Positions 7,870 through 16,162 are shown, counted from the stretch's first letter. The stretch: 25,247 nucleotides of DNA from Gemmatimonadota bacterium (GCA_003567615.1 PWZC01000224.1:1-25247), one strand, 5' to 3'. Notes: generated by a model from the sequence alone, not told the origin. Translations and numbers: made by a program.

Positions 7870-9108
7870 GTGAGCCATCCCCCGGAGACGGAAGCCCCGA
7901 ACCTCTTCGTGGCCCGGCAACCCATCCTGGACCGATCCGGCCGCCTCTACGGCTATGAACTCCTCTTCCGGTCCAGCTTCGAGAACGTCTTCCGGTCCGA
8001 TGATCCGGACCGGGCGGCCGAGGAGACCATCGGCGCCGGACTCATCGGCTTCGGGCTCGACTCCCTGGTGGGCGACAGTCTGGCGTTCATCAACGTCACC
8101 CGGGATGTACTCCTGGGCGAGACGGTGCGCCTTCTTCCTCCCGAGCGGGTGGTTCTGGAGATTCTCGAGTCGGTGGAACCGGACCCTGAGGTGGTGGAGG
8201 GGTGCCGGGAGCTTCGCTCTCTCGGCTACCGCCTGGCTCTGGACGACTGGGAGGGGATGGATGATCGCCGCCCCCTCCTTCCCCTGGTGGATCTGGTGAA
8301 GCTGGACGTTCTGGGAATCGAGGGTTCCCGGCTCGACGAGGTGGCCGACCTGGGTCGGGCCAGTGGGCGTCCCTACCTGGCGGAGCGGGTGGAGGAGCGA
8401 GACGGCTGGAAGCGCATGATGGAGTTGGGCTTCCAGTGGTTCCAGGGCTTCTACTTCTGCAAGCCGCAGATTGTCGCCGGTCGGCGACTGGAGGGGCACG
8501 CCACAAGCCGCCTCCAGCTCCTTCGGGCCATCGCCGACCCGGATCTGGACTTCCGGCGCATGGAAGGCATCATCGAGCAGGACGCCGCCCTCTCCACCAC
8601 CCTCCTGCGCTATCTCAACTCCGCCGCCTTCGGGTGGCGGCACCGGGTCGAAACCATCGGCCACGCCCTGCAGATCCTGGGAGAGACCACGGTTCGCCGT
8701 TGGGCCATCATGGCCACCATGGTGCAATTGGGTCAGCGGCAACCGGCGGAACTGGTTCGGAATTCGCTCCTCCGTGCCCACTTCATGGAGGAGCTCGCCG
8801 CCGAGTCCGCACCGCCCATCCGGACCTATGACGCATTCCTGGGCGGGCTTCTCTCCAGCCTGGACGCCCTCACCGGCCTCCCCATGGAAGAGGCGGTTCA
8901 GACCGTGACCTTGCCCCGGGAGGGGGAAGCGGCGCTCCGGAACCGGGCCGGGCCCATCACCGACCTCCTTCAGTACGTCCGTGCCTTGGAACAGGGCCGC
9001 TGGGACGAGGCCGAGGGGATCGCCATGGCCGCCGGTCTCCGGGACGCTCCGATCCAGGAACTCTACGCCTCGGCAGCGGAGCGGGCCCGGACCGTGTTCG
9101 GGGCATGA
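7870..9108 (+). CDS. EAL-like plus HDOD signalling protein (YuxH/CdgJ type)
   Basis: A 412-residue cytoplasmic protein with a shortened EAL domain (about 10-190) followed by an HDOD domain (about 200-390). The EAL part keeps several family positions: ARQPILDRSGRLYGYELLFR (15-34, ELL instead of EAL), FINVT, LEILES, LALDDW, VKLDVLG, AERVEE and FQGFYFCKP. The catalytic loop DDFGTG is replaced by DDWEGM. Members of this family are usually considered unable to cleave c-di-GMP. The HDOD part includes DAALSTTLLRYLNSAAFG and lacks the His-Asp hydrolase pair, as expected. The proposed start is the GTG at 7870 with AGGTG about 8 bases upstream. The last 152 bases overlap the 3' end of the convergent TPR lipoprotein gene. 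Likely a motility or surface-behaviour regulator, by family inference only. Confidence 0.88.
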   Translation: MSHPPETEAPNLFVARQPILDRSGRLYGYELLFRSSFENVFRSDDPDRAAEETIGAGLIGFGLDSLVGDSLAFINVTRDVLLGETVRLLPPERVVLEILESVEPDPEVVEGCRELRSLGYRLALDDWEGMDDRRPLLPLVDLVKLDVLGIEGSRLDEVADLGRASGRPYLAERVEERDGWKRMMELGFQWFQGFYFCKPQIVAGRRLEGHATSRLQLLRAIADPDLDFRRMEGIIEQDAALSTTLLRYLNSAAFGWRHRVETIGHALQILGETTVRRWAIMATMVQLGQRQPAELVRNSLLRAHFMEELAAESAPPIRTYDAFLGGLLSSLDALTGLPMEEAVQTVTLPREGEAALRNRAGPITDLLQYVRALEQGRWDEAEGIAMAAGLRDAPIQELYASAAERARTVFGA

Positions 9109-10540
9109 CGACGCCGTAGCGGAAGGCGTCCGTGGCTTCATCCACCTCAACTTCGAACCCTCGCGCCTCGTCCGGAGCCGGAGCTTCGAGCCACACGTCA
9201 CGAGTGGTCACCGGACCGTCGCGCCCGAAGAATTCGAAGCGGAGCTCCACCGTGTCTCCAGGGTTCGCCGCATTTCCCACCACTCGACCCTCTACCCGCA
9301 TTCCCCGGCCCGAGGGTCGAAGGGTCAGCCCCTCCAGGAGCACGGGAAGTGCGTCCACCCCTTCCAGCCCGGCCAGAGCCGCCGCCTCATCGCCCAGCTC
9401 CAGGTGCGCCCGGGCCAGGATCAATCGAATGGTTTCGTTGAGGGGATCGACGGCGACCCCGTCCTCACCCACCTCCACCAGCCTCTCCCACGCCTCGGCG
9501 GCAAAGAGGGCATTGAGATAGTTGAACCAGAGGTCACGGGAGTGCGGGCGACTCTGCACCAGGGCCTCGAAGGCTTCCGCCGCCCTGGGGGCGTTGCCCG
9601 TCCTGAAGAGACGGATCCCCAGGTTGAACCGCTGAGCCTCTTCCAGTCCGTCGCGACCCAACAGGGCCTCGTAGATGCGGGCCGCCTCCTCATCCCTCCC
9701 CAGACCCTCCAGGGCCGTGGCGAGATTCTGCCGAAGCGCCGGATCGTCCTTCTCCGGGCCCCGGGCCAGGCGGCCCTGGAGCAGCAGCTCCGCCTCCCCA
9801 TAGTTCCCGTCCATCAGGAGCAGTTCGACCAGGGAATCCTCCACCTCGTCCCGCTGGTCCTGACGACGGGCCTTCTCCTCGGTCGACAGGATCCGGGTCA
9901 CGGGCTTCCGCGTCAGCCCCCGGAGGGCTGCACGATAGAGTTCAGCGGCCTCTCTCGTCTCTCCGTCGATGGTGAGGAGCATGGCCAGGTTCCGGTGGGC
10001 TTCCGGACGGAGATCGTGAAGAGCCACGGCCCCCGTCCAGGCGGCCTGCGCCTCGTCCATCTGCCCCCGGGCGTAGGCCTCGGCCCCTCGGTTGAAGGCC
10101 TCGGCCCAGGCGGCCTCCCGCTCCGGCTCCACCTGAAGGGCATAGGCGGGATAGCGGCTCTCGGCCGCCCGGAAGTGATGGTCCGCCTGGACGTACCCCC
10201 CCACGCGGGCCCCTGCCACTCCGGCCAGGAAGTGGTGGACGGGGTTCGTGGGATCCGCCTCGATCCCGGCCAGCGCCTGGTCCAGGGCTCGCTCCGGCTC
10301 GCCGGCGCGAAGGTAGAGGGTGGCCGTCTGGGAGAAGCGCGTCTCCGTCGGCGGCGTCCCCGGCGGGAAGACCACCCCTGTGGGTGAGACCGTGGGGCCT
10401 GCCGGGGCGCCGGCGGCCCCACCGCCACACGCCGCCAGGCCCCCCATGGTGACGAGGAACAGGAGCCAGAGGAGAGTCCCCGGACCACCTCGTCCATCTC
10501 GCCCCACCGACTGCCAGCCGGCCCAACTGCACTCGAGCAT
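8957..10540 (-). CDS. TPR-repeat lipoprotein with C-terminal FxLYD-like domain
   Basis: About 527 residues from the ATG at 10540 (alternatives: ATG 10546, GTG 10552). The N-terminus has a hydrophobic stretch LLWLLFLVTMGG ending in the lipobox LAAC, with the lipid-bearing Cys near residue 38. Tetratricopeptide-like helical repeats follow: LYLRAGEPERALDQALAGIE, RNLAMLLTIDGETREAAELY, and LATALEGLGRDEEAARIYEA. Near the end, VEGRVVGNAANPGDTVELRF resembles an FxLYD beta-sandwich. The remaining residues, after FRYGVVMP, are Arg/Pro-rich and lie antisense to the HDOD gene. They may be a genuine tail or the product of a lost stop. The gene follows the TonB-like gene, whose stop lies 12 bases before the ATG, so they are probably co-transcribed. 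Likely a periplasm-facing scaffold. Confidence 0.82.
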   Translation of the reverse strand: MLECSWAGWQSVGRDGRGGPGTLLWLLFLVTMGGLAACGGGAAGAPAGPTVSPTGVVFPPGTPPTETRFSQTATLYLRAGEPERALDQALAGIEADPTNPVHHFLAGVAGARVGGYVQADHHFRAAESRYPAYALQVEPEREAAWAEAFNRGAEAYARGQMDEAQAAWTGAVALHDLRPEAHRNLAMLLTIDGETREAAELYRAALRGLTRKPVTRILSTEEKARRQDQRDEVEDSLVELLLMDGNYGEAELLLQGRLARGPEKDDPALRQNLATALEGLGRDEEAARIYEALLGRDGLEEAQRFNLGIRLFRTGNAPRAAEAFEALVQSRPHSRDLWFNYLNALFAAEAWERLVEVGEDGVAVDPLNETIRLILARAHLELGDEAAALAGLEGVDALPVLLEGLTLRPSGRGMRVEGRVVGNAANPGDTVELRFEFFGRDGPVTTRDVWLEAPAPDEARGFEVEVDEATDAFRYGVVMPRTRSGPAPLPRRRVPGSERPGDRRPWRSPRPRPSGPVPRHGRTEGGR

Positions 10541-10552
10541 GGCCATACGCAC

Positions 10553-11620
10553 CTACCAGAACGAGAGCCAGAAGATGACCGCCGTAGGCACCCGGAAGCC
10601 ATCTTCCCGTGCAGGACTGAACGAAACCACCCGTTCAAAGAGCTCCAGAGCCGAGCGATCCAGCTCGGCATCCCCACTGGACCGATTGATTTCGGCCCAT
10701 TCCACGGACCCCCGCTCGTCGATCCAGATGGCCACGCTCAGGGTTCCCCGGGGGCGTTCCTCGGCCTGGGGCCCACCGAATCGGCGCTCGAGGAATTCCC
10801 CCACCTCCACGGGGTTCCGAACCAGGATCCAGCTGGAAGGTGACGTGAGTGCCAGCTCGGGACGAAGAGCCGAGAGCCGTTCCAGGTCCAGGATCTCTTC
10901 CCGGGTGAGGCGCTCCTCGAGCTGCTCGGTCAACTCGTTCTGAAGCCTCCGAGTGGTTCCGTTCACCCCATCGGACCCCTCTCCCGCCCCCCTGCTCTCC
11001 CGGGACTCCCCCGGGAGTCCGGATTCGGAGGCGTCGGGTTCGGAGTCGGGGGAGACGGACTCGCTGGGTGCATCGGTCGATGCACTGAGCGTGGGCCGCA
11101 GGGCGGCAAGTCGGTCCAGGCCCGCCCCGGAAGCGCCACCCAGGCGGGCATCACGGTTCACGGGAGGCCTCCCCGGCGCCGTAGCTCCACCGGTGGAAGG
11201 CGCGCCCTCGACCGAACCGAGAACAGGCGCCGCTCCCCCGTCGGGATCGATGTCCGCGTTCTCCCCCTCCCGTACATCGGCCACCGGAAGCTGCCACCCT
11301 GGGACATCCCACCCCTGGGCGTCGGAGCCATCCCTCTCCGGCGGGTCCACATCCAACCCTTCCATATGCGACCCAAGGGCGACCACCTGGATCCCCGGCC
11401 CGGCTCCATACCCACCGGGAGCGGCGGCCGAGCGGACCCACTCCGGAGAGAAGAAGAGGACGGCTCCGTGGAGCATGGCAGCCAGGATCAGGGATCGGTT
11501 CAGGAACAGGGGTGCCCGGGCCTTCAGGCGTTCGTTCGCCGTGGCCGTGAGGCGTTGGTGGATGGATGCGAAGGAGCGCGGCCAATCCCGGGAGTCGTTC
11601 AAGCTCGGCGTGGGCTGCAT
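10553..11620 (-). CDS. TonB-like energy-transducing protein
   Basis: A 355-residue protein with a short cytoplasmic N-terminus, one transmembrane helix (about 42-60, RSLILAAMLHGAVLFFSPEW), a long low-complexity periplasmic linker and a C-terminal TonB domain (about 290-355). The domain shows GTLSVAIWIDERGSVEWAEI, SSGDAELDRSALELFERV and the closing SFSPAREDGFRVPTAVIF, all typical. The linker is Ser/Asp/Glu/Gly-rich rather than the Pro/Lys-rich spacer of classical TonB. TonB relays proton-motive energy from ExbBD to outer-membrane receptors; ExbBD is not in this window. The ATG at 11620 has no obvious Shine-Dalgarno. The following gene is the TPR lipoprotein. A TonB-dependent receptor lies about 5 kb away, but nothing here proves they are partners. 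Confidence 0.85.
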   Translation of the reverse strand: MQPTPSLNDSRDWPRSFASIHQRLTATANERLKARAPLFLNRSLILAAMLHGAVLFFSPEWVRSAAAPGGYGAGPGIQVVALGSHMEGLDVDPPERDGSDAQGWDVPGWQLPVADVREGENADIDPDGGAAPVLGSVEGAPSTGGATAPGRPPVNRDARLGGASGAGLDRLAALRPTLSASTDAPSESVSPDSEPDASESGLPGESRESRGAGEGSDGVNGTTRRLQNELTEQLEERLTREEILDLERLSALRPELALTSPSSWILVRNPVEVGEFLERRFGGPQAEERPRGTLSVAIWIDERGSVEWAEINRSSGDAELDRSALELFERVVSFSPAREDGFRVPTAVIFWLSFW

Positions 11621-11772
11621 GGGAGGGACTTACGGAGATGGTGCGAGACCTTCCCTGCACCGGGAAAGGCCCATGCGACTTCTGGAGGCTACGGCTTCGG
11701 TCAGGCTAAGGGATCGGGAACAAACCTGCAACTTACTTGCGGTGGCGTATGGACTGTGAAAGAATCCTCCCC
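11621..11772. promoter_or_regulatory. Divergent intergenic region (tonB-like / matrixin)
   Basis: This 152-base gap separates two divergently transcribed genes and should hold both promoters. A small imperfect inverted repeat, CCTTCCC and GGGAAAGG separated by six bases, lies near 11649-11669. No convincing -35/-10 pair was found for either direction. Confidence 0.25.
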
Positions 11773-12564
11773 ATGTCTGACCACCGCCGTTATCTGGGCG
11801 CTCTTGGCGCGGCCGCAGGGCTGATCCTCCTCCTGGCCGTGGCAACCCGCACCGCCACCGAGTCGACCTCGTCACCCCCACCTCCGGCGGAGCCCGGTCC
11901 GGTCACCTCCACCGGACGTCCGGCCACTCCCCACGGGGGGTACCCACCAATCACCCCCGGATGCCCGACCACTCCCCTGCTCTGGCGACTGGTGGATGTG
12001 GACCCCCGATTCGAGCTCTCGACGGAAGCCATCCGCGCCGCGGTGGAGAGAGCGGGAGGAATCTGGGAGCAGGCTACGGGCCGTGACCTCTTCCTCGAAA
12101 CCCACGGCGGCGTGGGGTCGAACCTTCCGGAAGCCCTGTCCTCCATTCCAGGACAGGGCATCCCCCAGGAGGCCATGACCATCCGGTTCGTCTTCGACGA
12201 ACGGCAGGAACGTGCCCGGGAACGGCAGGCCACCAAAGGGGGACCGGAGGATCCGGTGGAGGTGGAGGCGGCGGCCTATCGAACCCTGGTCGCCCAAGGT
12301 CCCGGCGGGGGGGTGATGGTCCGCCGCGAAATCCGGGTCTTCCGGTTCCGGGACGGCGACGATCTGGTTCGCGTCCTGGCCCACGAGTTGGGCCACGCCC
12401 TGGGGCTCCCGCACGTGGACGCCCAGGGCTTCATCATGAGCGCCTACTACGGCCCCGGAGAGGGAGCACCGGCCGTCCATCCTGCCAGTCGCGCTCGACT
12501 CGAGGCCTGCGTCCCCGGCCTCAGCGGCTCAGGGCTCCTCGAACGGCCCGCGCCAGTTCGCTGA
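11773..12564 (+). CDS. Matrixin-like zinc metalloprotease, membrane-anchored or secreted
   Basis: A 263-residue protein with an N-terminal hydrophobic segment (about 7-25, LGALGAAAGLILLLAVA) and a Pro/Ser/Thr-rich spacer. A compact protease domain follows. The zinc site VLAHELGHALGLPH (201-214) is the extended HExxHxxGxxH motif of metzincins, and FIMSAYYG (220-227) provides the Met-turn. This matches the matrixin/peptidase M10 style. The substrate is unknown; it probably acts in the periplasm or outside the cell. Alternative starts exist at TTG 11737 and ATG 11749, but ATG 11773 places the hydrophobic segment as an ordinary signal or anchor. Its 3' end overlaps the convergent histidine-kinase gene by 44 bases. 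Confidence 0.86.
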   Translation: MSDHRRYLGALGAAAGLILLLAVATRTATESTSSPPPPAEPGPVTSTGRPATPHGGYPPITPGCPTTPLLWRLVDVDPRFELSTEAIRAAVERAGGIWEQATGRDLFLETHGGVGSNLPEALSSIPGQGIPQEAMTIRFVFDERQERARERQATKGGPEDPVEVEAAAYRTLVAQGPGGGVMVRREIRVFRFRDGDDLVRVLAHELGHALGLPHVDAQGFIMSAYYGPGEGAPAVHPASRARLEACVPGLSGSGLLERPAPVR

Positions 12565-14161
12565 TCCGGTACGGCTTGTTCAGTAACGTTCTGATCCGAA
12601 TGCCCTCCGGAGCCCTCCCCAGGAGATCTCCGGCGAACCCGGAGGTGAAGAGAACTCGGAGCTCGGGCCGACGCTCCACTGCCCGCCTGGCCATGGTCAC
12701 ACCATCCATGGATCCCGGCATGACGATGTCGGTGAAGAGGAGTTCAATCCGGCCGTTGTCCCGCTCCAGGATGTCCAGGGCCTCGTCGGCACGAGACGCC
12801 TGGACCACGGAGTAGCCCAGGCTTCGGAGCTGAAGCGCGACACCGCGACGAACATGGTCATTGTCCTCCACCAGGAGCAGGGTCTCGTCGCCCCCCCGTG
12901 CATCCTCGGACTCCTCGAACCCATCTGGATCCTCCGCCTCGTCCTCCGCCAGGGGAAGATACATGCAGATACTGGTCCCCTCCCCCGGGCGACTTTGGAG
13001 GGTCAGGTGCCCACCGGACTGGGTCACGAAACCGTAGACCATGCTGAGCCCCAGACCCGATCCCCTCCCGGGACCCTTGGTCGTGAAGAACGGCTCGAGG
13101 ACCCGCGCTCGCTCCTCCGGCGTCATCCCACATCCCGAGTCGGTGACCTGGATGAGCACAAAGCCCCCGGGGGACGCACCTGGATGGAGGAGAGCCTGAT
13201 TCCGGTCCAGGGTCACCTCTCGCACATGGATGTGGAGGGATCCCCCGTGGGGCATGGCATCACGGGAGTTATTGGCGAGATTCACCAAGCTCGAGCTGAG
13301 CTGTTCCGGATCCACATTGATCCGGGGAAGATCGCTCTCCAGGTGAAGGTGGATCTCCATGTCCTCACCCAGGGTTCGCCGAATGAGCGCCAGCGTCTCC
13401 CGCACCGCCGCCTCGGCATTCGTGGGCCGGGGCGCGAGGGGCTGCCGGCGAGCGAAGGAGAGTAGACTACGGGTCAGCGCGGCACCCCGCGACGCCCCCT
13501 CCAGCGCGGCTTCAATGAACTCCTGAGCATCGTCGGAGAGGCCGGACTCGAGTTTCAGGAGTTCCAGGTACCCATAAATGACGCTCAGGTAATTGTTGAA
13601 GTCGTGGGCCAGACCACCGGTGAGCTTCCCCAATGCCTCCATCTTCTGGGCCCGGCGCACATGCTCTTCCGTCTGGACCCGGCGGGTGATCTCAGAGAGA
13701 ACCGTGACCCGGCCGCCGGGCCCCCAACGATGCGTTCGGACCGACGCGATGCGCCCATCCTGGACCCGGAGGATGGATTCTCCACCGTCCGCGCGAACGT
13801 GCAACCGGACCAGGAGTCGGAGGAACCGCTCCGCCGTCTGATCAGGGGGAATCTCGAGGGCGCCACGAGCCAGGCTCTCTGTGAGAAGATCCTGCATGGA
13901 CGTTCCAGGATGGAGGAGATCCTCCACTTCAGGGAGCAATTGCCGTACGCACCGATTCGTATGAACGATCCGGCCGCTACGATCCCACAGGATGACGCCC
14001 TCGCCCAATCGATCCAGGACGCCGTCCAGATACTCCGCGTCGTCGTCCGGCCACCGCTCTGTCCGGACAAGGGAAACGCCCCTCTTCAGTCCCGCCCAGC
14101 CGTTGATGACCGTGTCGGCAACCTGGGGTGCCGATCCCCCATTCCGTTTCGATCCGTTCAT
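12521..14161 (-). CDS. Soluble hybrid histidine kinase (PAS-HisKA-HATPase-REC)
   Basis: A 546-residue protein from the ATG at 14161, chosen because GGGGAG lies about 10 bases upstream; a GTG at 14215 would add 18 residues. A PAS domain (about 43-160) begins DGVLDRLGEGVILWDRSGRI. The HisKA helix carries the phosphorylatable His186 in GLAHDFNN. The ATPase domain has the N box NLANNSRDAM (294-303), DSGCGM (341-346) and the G box GRGSGLGLSMVYG (365-377). A C-terminal receiver contains ETLLLVEDND (426-435), the phospho-acceptor Asp478 in LFTDIVMPG, and the conserved Lys529 in NKPY. No transmembrane segment is visible, so it probably senses a cytoplasmic signal. No output regulator with a DNA-binding domain is adjacent. 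It is divergent from the HDOD operon. Confidence 0.93.
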   Translation of the reverse strand: MNGSKRNGGSAPQVADTVINGWAGLKRGVSLVRTERWPDDDAEYLDGVLDRLGEGVILWDRSGRIVHTNRCVRQLLPEVEDLLHPGTSMQDLLTESLARGALEIPPDQTAERFLRLLVRLHVRADGGESILRVQDGRIASVRTHRWGPGGRVTVLSEITRRVQTEEHVRRAQKMEALGKLTGGLAHDFNNYLSVIYGYLELLKLESGLSDDAQEFIEAALEGASRGAALTRSLLSFARRQPLAPRPTNAEAAVRETLALIRRTLGEDMEIHLHLESDLPRINVDPEQLSSSLVNLANNSRDAMPHGGSLHIHVREVTLDRNQALLHPGASPGGFVLIQVTDSGCGMTPEERARVLEPFFTTKGPGRGSGLGLSMVYGFVTQSGGHLTLQSRPGEGTSICMYLPLAEDEAEDPDGFEESEDARGGDETLLLVEDNDHVRRGVALQLRSLGYSVVQASRADEALDILERDNGRIELLFTDIVMPGSMDGVTMARRAVERRPELRVLFTSGFAGDLLGRAPEGIRIRTLLNKPYRISELARAVRGALSR

Positions 14162-14432
14162 CCGGTTGCTCTCCCCCTCGTTGCACTCTGAGGACCGCCT
14201 CGCCTCAGGCTTCACGCCCCGGGAACCCGTCCCCGGGGTATCGGCACCGGGACCGAGGAGTTGATCACCAACGATTTCTTGTCAGATTTGAACATGATGG
14301 AAGGGGGTGGCGAGACCAGACAGGTTCCATCACTTTTCGACTCAAGGCCCGAGCAGTCGGGTCGATACTACGAAGGCCATCACATCTCCCGTCCCTTTGC
14401 CCTGCCGCAGGCCCCGTAAGGAGCATCGGCCT
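14162..14432. promoter_or_regulatory. Divergent intergenic region (kinase / HDOD operon)
   Basis: This 271-base gap holds the promoters of the hybrid kinase (minus) and the two-gene HDOD operon (plus). An 8-base inverted repeat, TGATGGAA (14295-14302) and TTCCATCA (14325-14332), encloses 22 bases. A short hairpin CCCGA-GCAG-TCGGG lies at 14348-14361. AAGGAG at 14418-14423 is a strong ribosome binding site for the plus-strand gene. The middle is less GC-rich than its surroundings. I saw no riboswitch signature. Confidence 0.35.
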
Positions 14433-14798
14433 ATGCCGCTCAGATCCGTTGACGCCCTGGAGCCCGGGATCGTGCTGGCCGCGCCCGTGCATGATGACCA
14501 CGGTCGCCTCCTCATTCCGGAGGGCCGTCCGCTTACGGCGCGGCAGATCCAGCGCCTCTCCGGATGGGGCATCCACGAGGTGGATGTGGCGGAAGAGGAG
14601 GAGGAAGAAGAGGAGTTGGTGCTGGATCCCCAACTCCTCGCCCGAGCGGAGGAGGTGGTGGCGACCCGCTTCGCCCTCCAACCGGCTGATCACCGTCTGG
14701 TCCGGGAAACCCGGGCTCTGGCCGTCCTCCAATGGGCCACCAAGGAGTCGAGACTCCGCCCCTCCCCGTCGCCACCCTCCAGAGGAGCGGATCGATGA
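14433..14798 (+). CDS. Small protein of the HD-GYP/HDOD-associated N-terminal type
   Basis: A 121-residue protein. Its first 50 residues (LRSVDALEPGIVLAAPVHDD, then GRLLIPEGRPLTARQIQRL and WGIHEVDV) follow the pattern often found ahead of HD-GYP or HDOD domains: a pGmvLa turn, a G-x-LL strand and a late G-V-x-x-V strand. Here the module stands as a separate gene, followed by an unbroken run of eight glutamates (about 53-60) and a charged helical tail. The ATG at 14433 has AAGGAG 9 bases upstream, which fixes the start. The stop overlaps the next gene as ATGA, so this protein and the HDOD protein are probably made in fixed ratio and may bind one another. The precise function is unknown. Confidence 0.75.
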   Translation: MPLRSVDALEPGIVLAAPVHDDHGRLLIPEGRPLTARQIQRLSGWGIHEVDVAEEEEEEEELVLDPQLLARAEEVVATRFALQPADHRLVRETRALAVLQWATKESRLRPSPSPPSRGADR

Positions 14799-15655
14799 AG
14801 GGTTCTCCCCAGTCACTCATCGACGGGCTCGGGTCCCTGGCTTCACCGCCGGCCATCCATCAGGAACTGATGCGGGTCATCGCACGACCCACCAGCAGCG
14901 CTTCGGACATCGCCGACGTCATCGGGCGGGACCCTGCCCTCTCCGCCTCACTCCTGCGACTGGTGAACTCGTCGTTCTTCGCCTTTTCCAGACGAATCGA
15001 CGACCTGGGCACGGCCGTCATGGCGGTTGGGGTGAGTCAGATCCGGGATCTCGCTCTGGCCACCTCCGTCATCTCCCTGTTCAAGGATGTACCGGCCGAC
15101 GAAGTCAGCATGGAAGATTTCTGGAAGCACTCCCTCGCCACGGCGGTGGGGAGCCGCGTCCTCGCCTCCATGCGGCAGGAATTCAATGTCGAATCCCTCT
15201 TCCTCGCCGGGCTCCTCCACGATCTGGGACGTCTGGTGCTCTTTCTTCGGGCCGGGCGCATGATGAACCGCTCGATCCGGGAGGCTCGGGACCGGGGTCT
15301 ACCGCTACACCAGGCCGAAGCCGAGATCTTCGGCTTCCACCATGGGGACATGGGTCAAGCGCTCATGGAGCGATGGAATCTGGAGGAGCTCTTCGGTGAG
15401 GTGGCGGCCTACCACCACGCTCCGCTTCAGTCCGAGCGCTTCCCCCTCGAGACCGCCACCGTCCATGCTGCCGACGTCATCGCCAACCTCCTGCGATGGG
15501 GGCACTCGGGTGCTCCGGTGGCGCCCCCCCTTTCGCCTCGGGCCTGGAAGCTTCTGGGGGTCAAGGACGATCAGATCCCCGCCCTCCTGAGCGTGATCGG
15601 TCGCCAGTGGCAGGACGCGGTCGAAGGGATCATCCTCCCCAGCAAGGCCGCCTGA
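14795..15655 (+). CDS. HDOD-domain signalling protein
   Basis: A 286-residue, apparently soluble protein that is almost entirely one HDOD domain (about 8-210). Typical segments are SPPAIHQELMRVIARPTSSA, IGRDPALSASLLRLVNSSFF and AVGVSQIRDLALATSVISLF. It keeps LLHDLGRLVLF, the His-Asp-like motif of the wider HD fold, and later FHHGDMGQALMERW and AYHHAPL. HDOD proteins are usually non-enzymatic adaptors in signalling; this one retains more His/Asp residues than the protein at 7870-9108, so weak hydrolase function cannot be excluded. The ATG at 14795 overlaps the previous stop, and residues upstream in the open frame do not belong to the domain. It forms a two-gene operon with the preceding small protein, divergent from the hybrid kinase. 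Confidence 0.88.
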   Translation: MKGSPQSLIDGLGSLASPPAIHQELMRVIARPTSSASDIADVIGRDPALSASLLRLVNSSFFAFSRRIDDLGTAVMAVGVSQIRDLALATSVISLFKDVPADEVSMEDFWKHSLATAVGSRVLASMRQEFNVESLFLAGLLHDLGRLVLFLRAGRMMNRSIREARDRGLPLHQAEAEIFGFHHGDMGQALMERWNLEELFGEVAAYHHAPLQSERFPLETATVHAADVIANLLRWGHSGAPVAPPLSPRAWKLLGVKDDQIPALLSVIGRQWQDAVEGIILPSKAA

Positions 15656-15754
15656 CGCGGTTGCGGCATTGCCTCCCCCTTCCCCTTCATCCCTCCCGGG
15701 TGTAGGGTTGTTCAGGCTCGTTCGCACCTGAAGTGTCCCTTCGGTCAACCCGGA

Positions 15755-16162
15755 ATGCTGCGACACTCCCTCCTTCGCAGGAAGCTGCCGGCGGCTCTTG
15801 CCGCCGTAATTCTCGCTCTCTCCATGTTTGCGGAGGGTGCGGGGATCTGCCCGTGCGAGGGACATGCGGGGCAACAGCAGCACGGGCAGATGGCCCACGG
15901 GGATCACCATCCCCATGCCCACCATGGGGGTGAGCCCGAAGACGGTCAGACTGGCTTCGACGACTGTCGGCTCCTCTGTCCCCTGGTAGGGGCATCCGAC
16001 CCTCCCCAGGTTGCTCAGGCTCCTGCCCTTCCCCTCCCAGCCGCCTCCGCGGAGTCGGCTCCCCGTCCTGCGGCCTCCGTGGAGACGGTTCGTCTCACCC
16101 TGCGGCGTCATTTTCTCCCGCCCCCCCTCGCCCCTCCCGGGCTCCCGACTCTCCTCGCCTGA
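15755..16162 (+). CDS. Small secreted histidine-rich protein, probable metal binder
   Basis: A 135-residue protein with a Sec-type signal (MLRHSLLRRKLPAALAAVILALSMF in pieces: basic start, hydrophobic core about 11-25, small residues after). A metal-ligand-rich stretch follows: CPCEGH (32-37), then a His/Gln/Met segment (HGQMAHGDHHPHAHHGG, 43-59), then DDCRLLCPLVGA (69-80). The C-terminal part is Ala/Pro-rich and weakly conserved in appearance. Such small His/Cys proteins often accompany copper or zinc transport genes, and the next gene is a TonB receptor of the copper-receptor type, 129 bases downstream and on the same strand. The ribosome binding site is weak. The exact metal is not shown by the sequence; copper or zinc is an inference from context. 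Confidence 0.7.
   Translation: MLRHSLLRRKLPAALAAVILALSMFAEGAGICPCEGHAGQQQHGQMAHGDHHPHAHHGGEPEDGQTGFDDCRLLCPLVGASDPPQVAQAPALPLPAASAESAPRPAASVETVRLTLRRHFLPPPLAPPGLPTLLA

Noticed and set aside
7060..9201. A 713-codon minus-strand open frame
   Set aside because: It is antisense to the well-supported permease-protease and HDOD genes, has no recognisable motif and a biased Gly/Pro/His/Arg composition. It is a by-product of high GC content.
14216..14432. c-di-GMP riboswitch upstream of the HDOD operon
   Set aside because: The setting would fit, but I could not find the conserved core elements of known c-di-GMP riboswitches.
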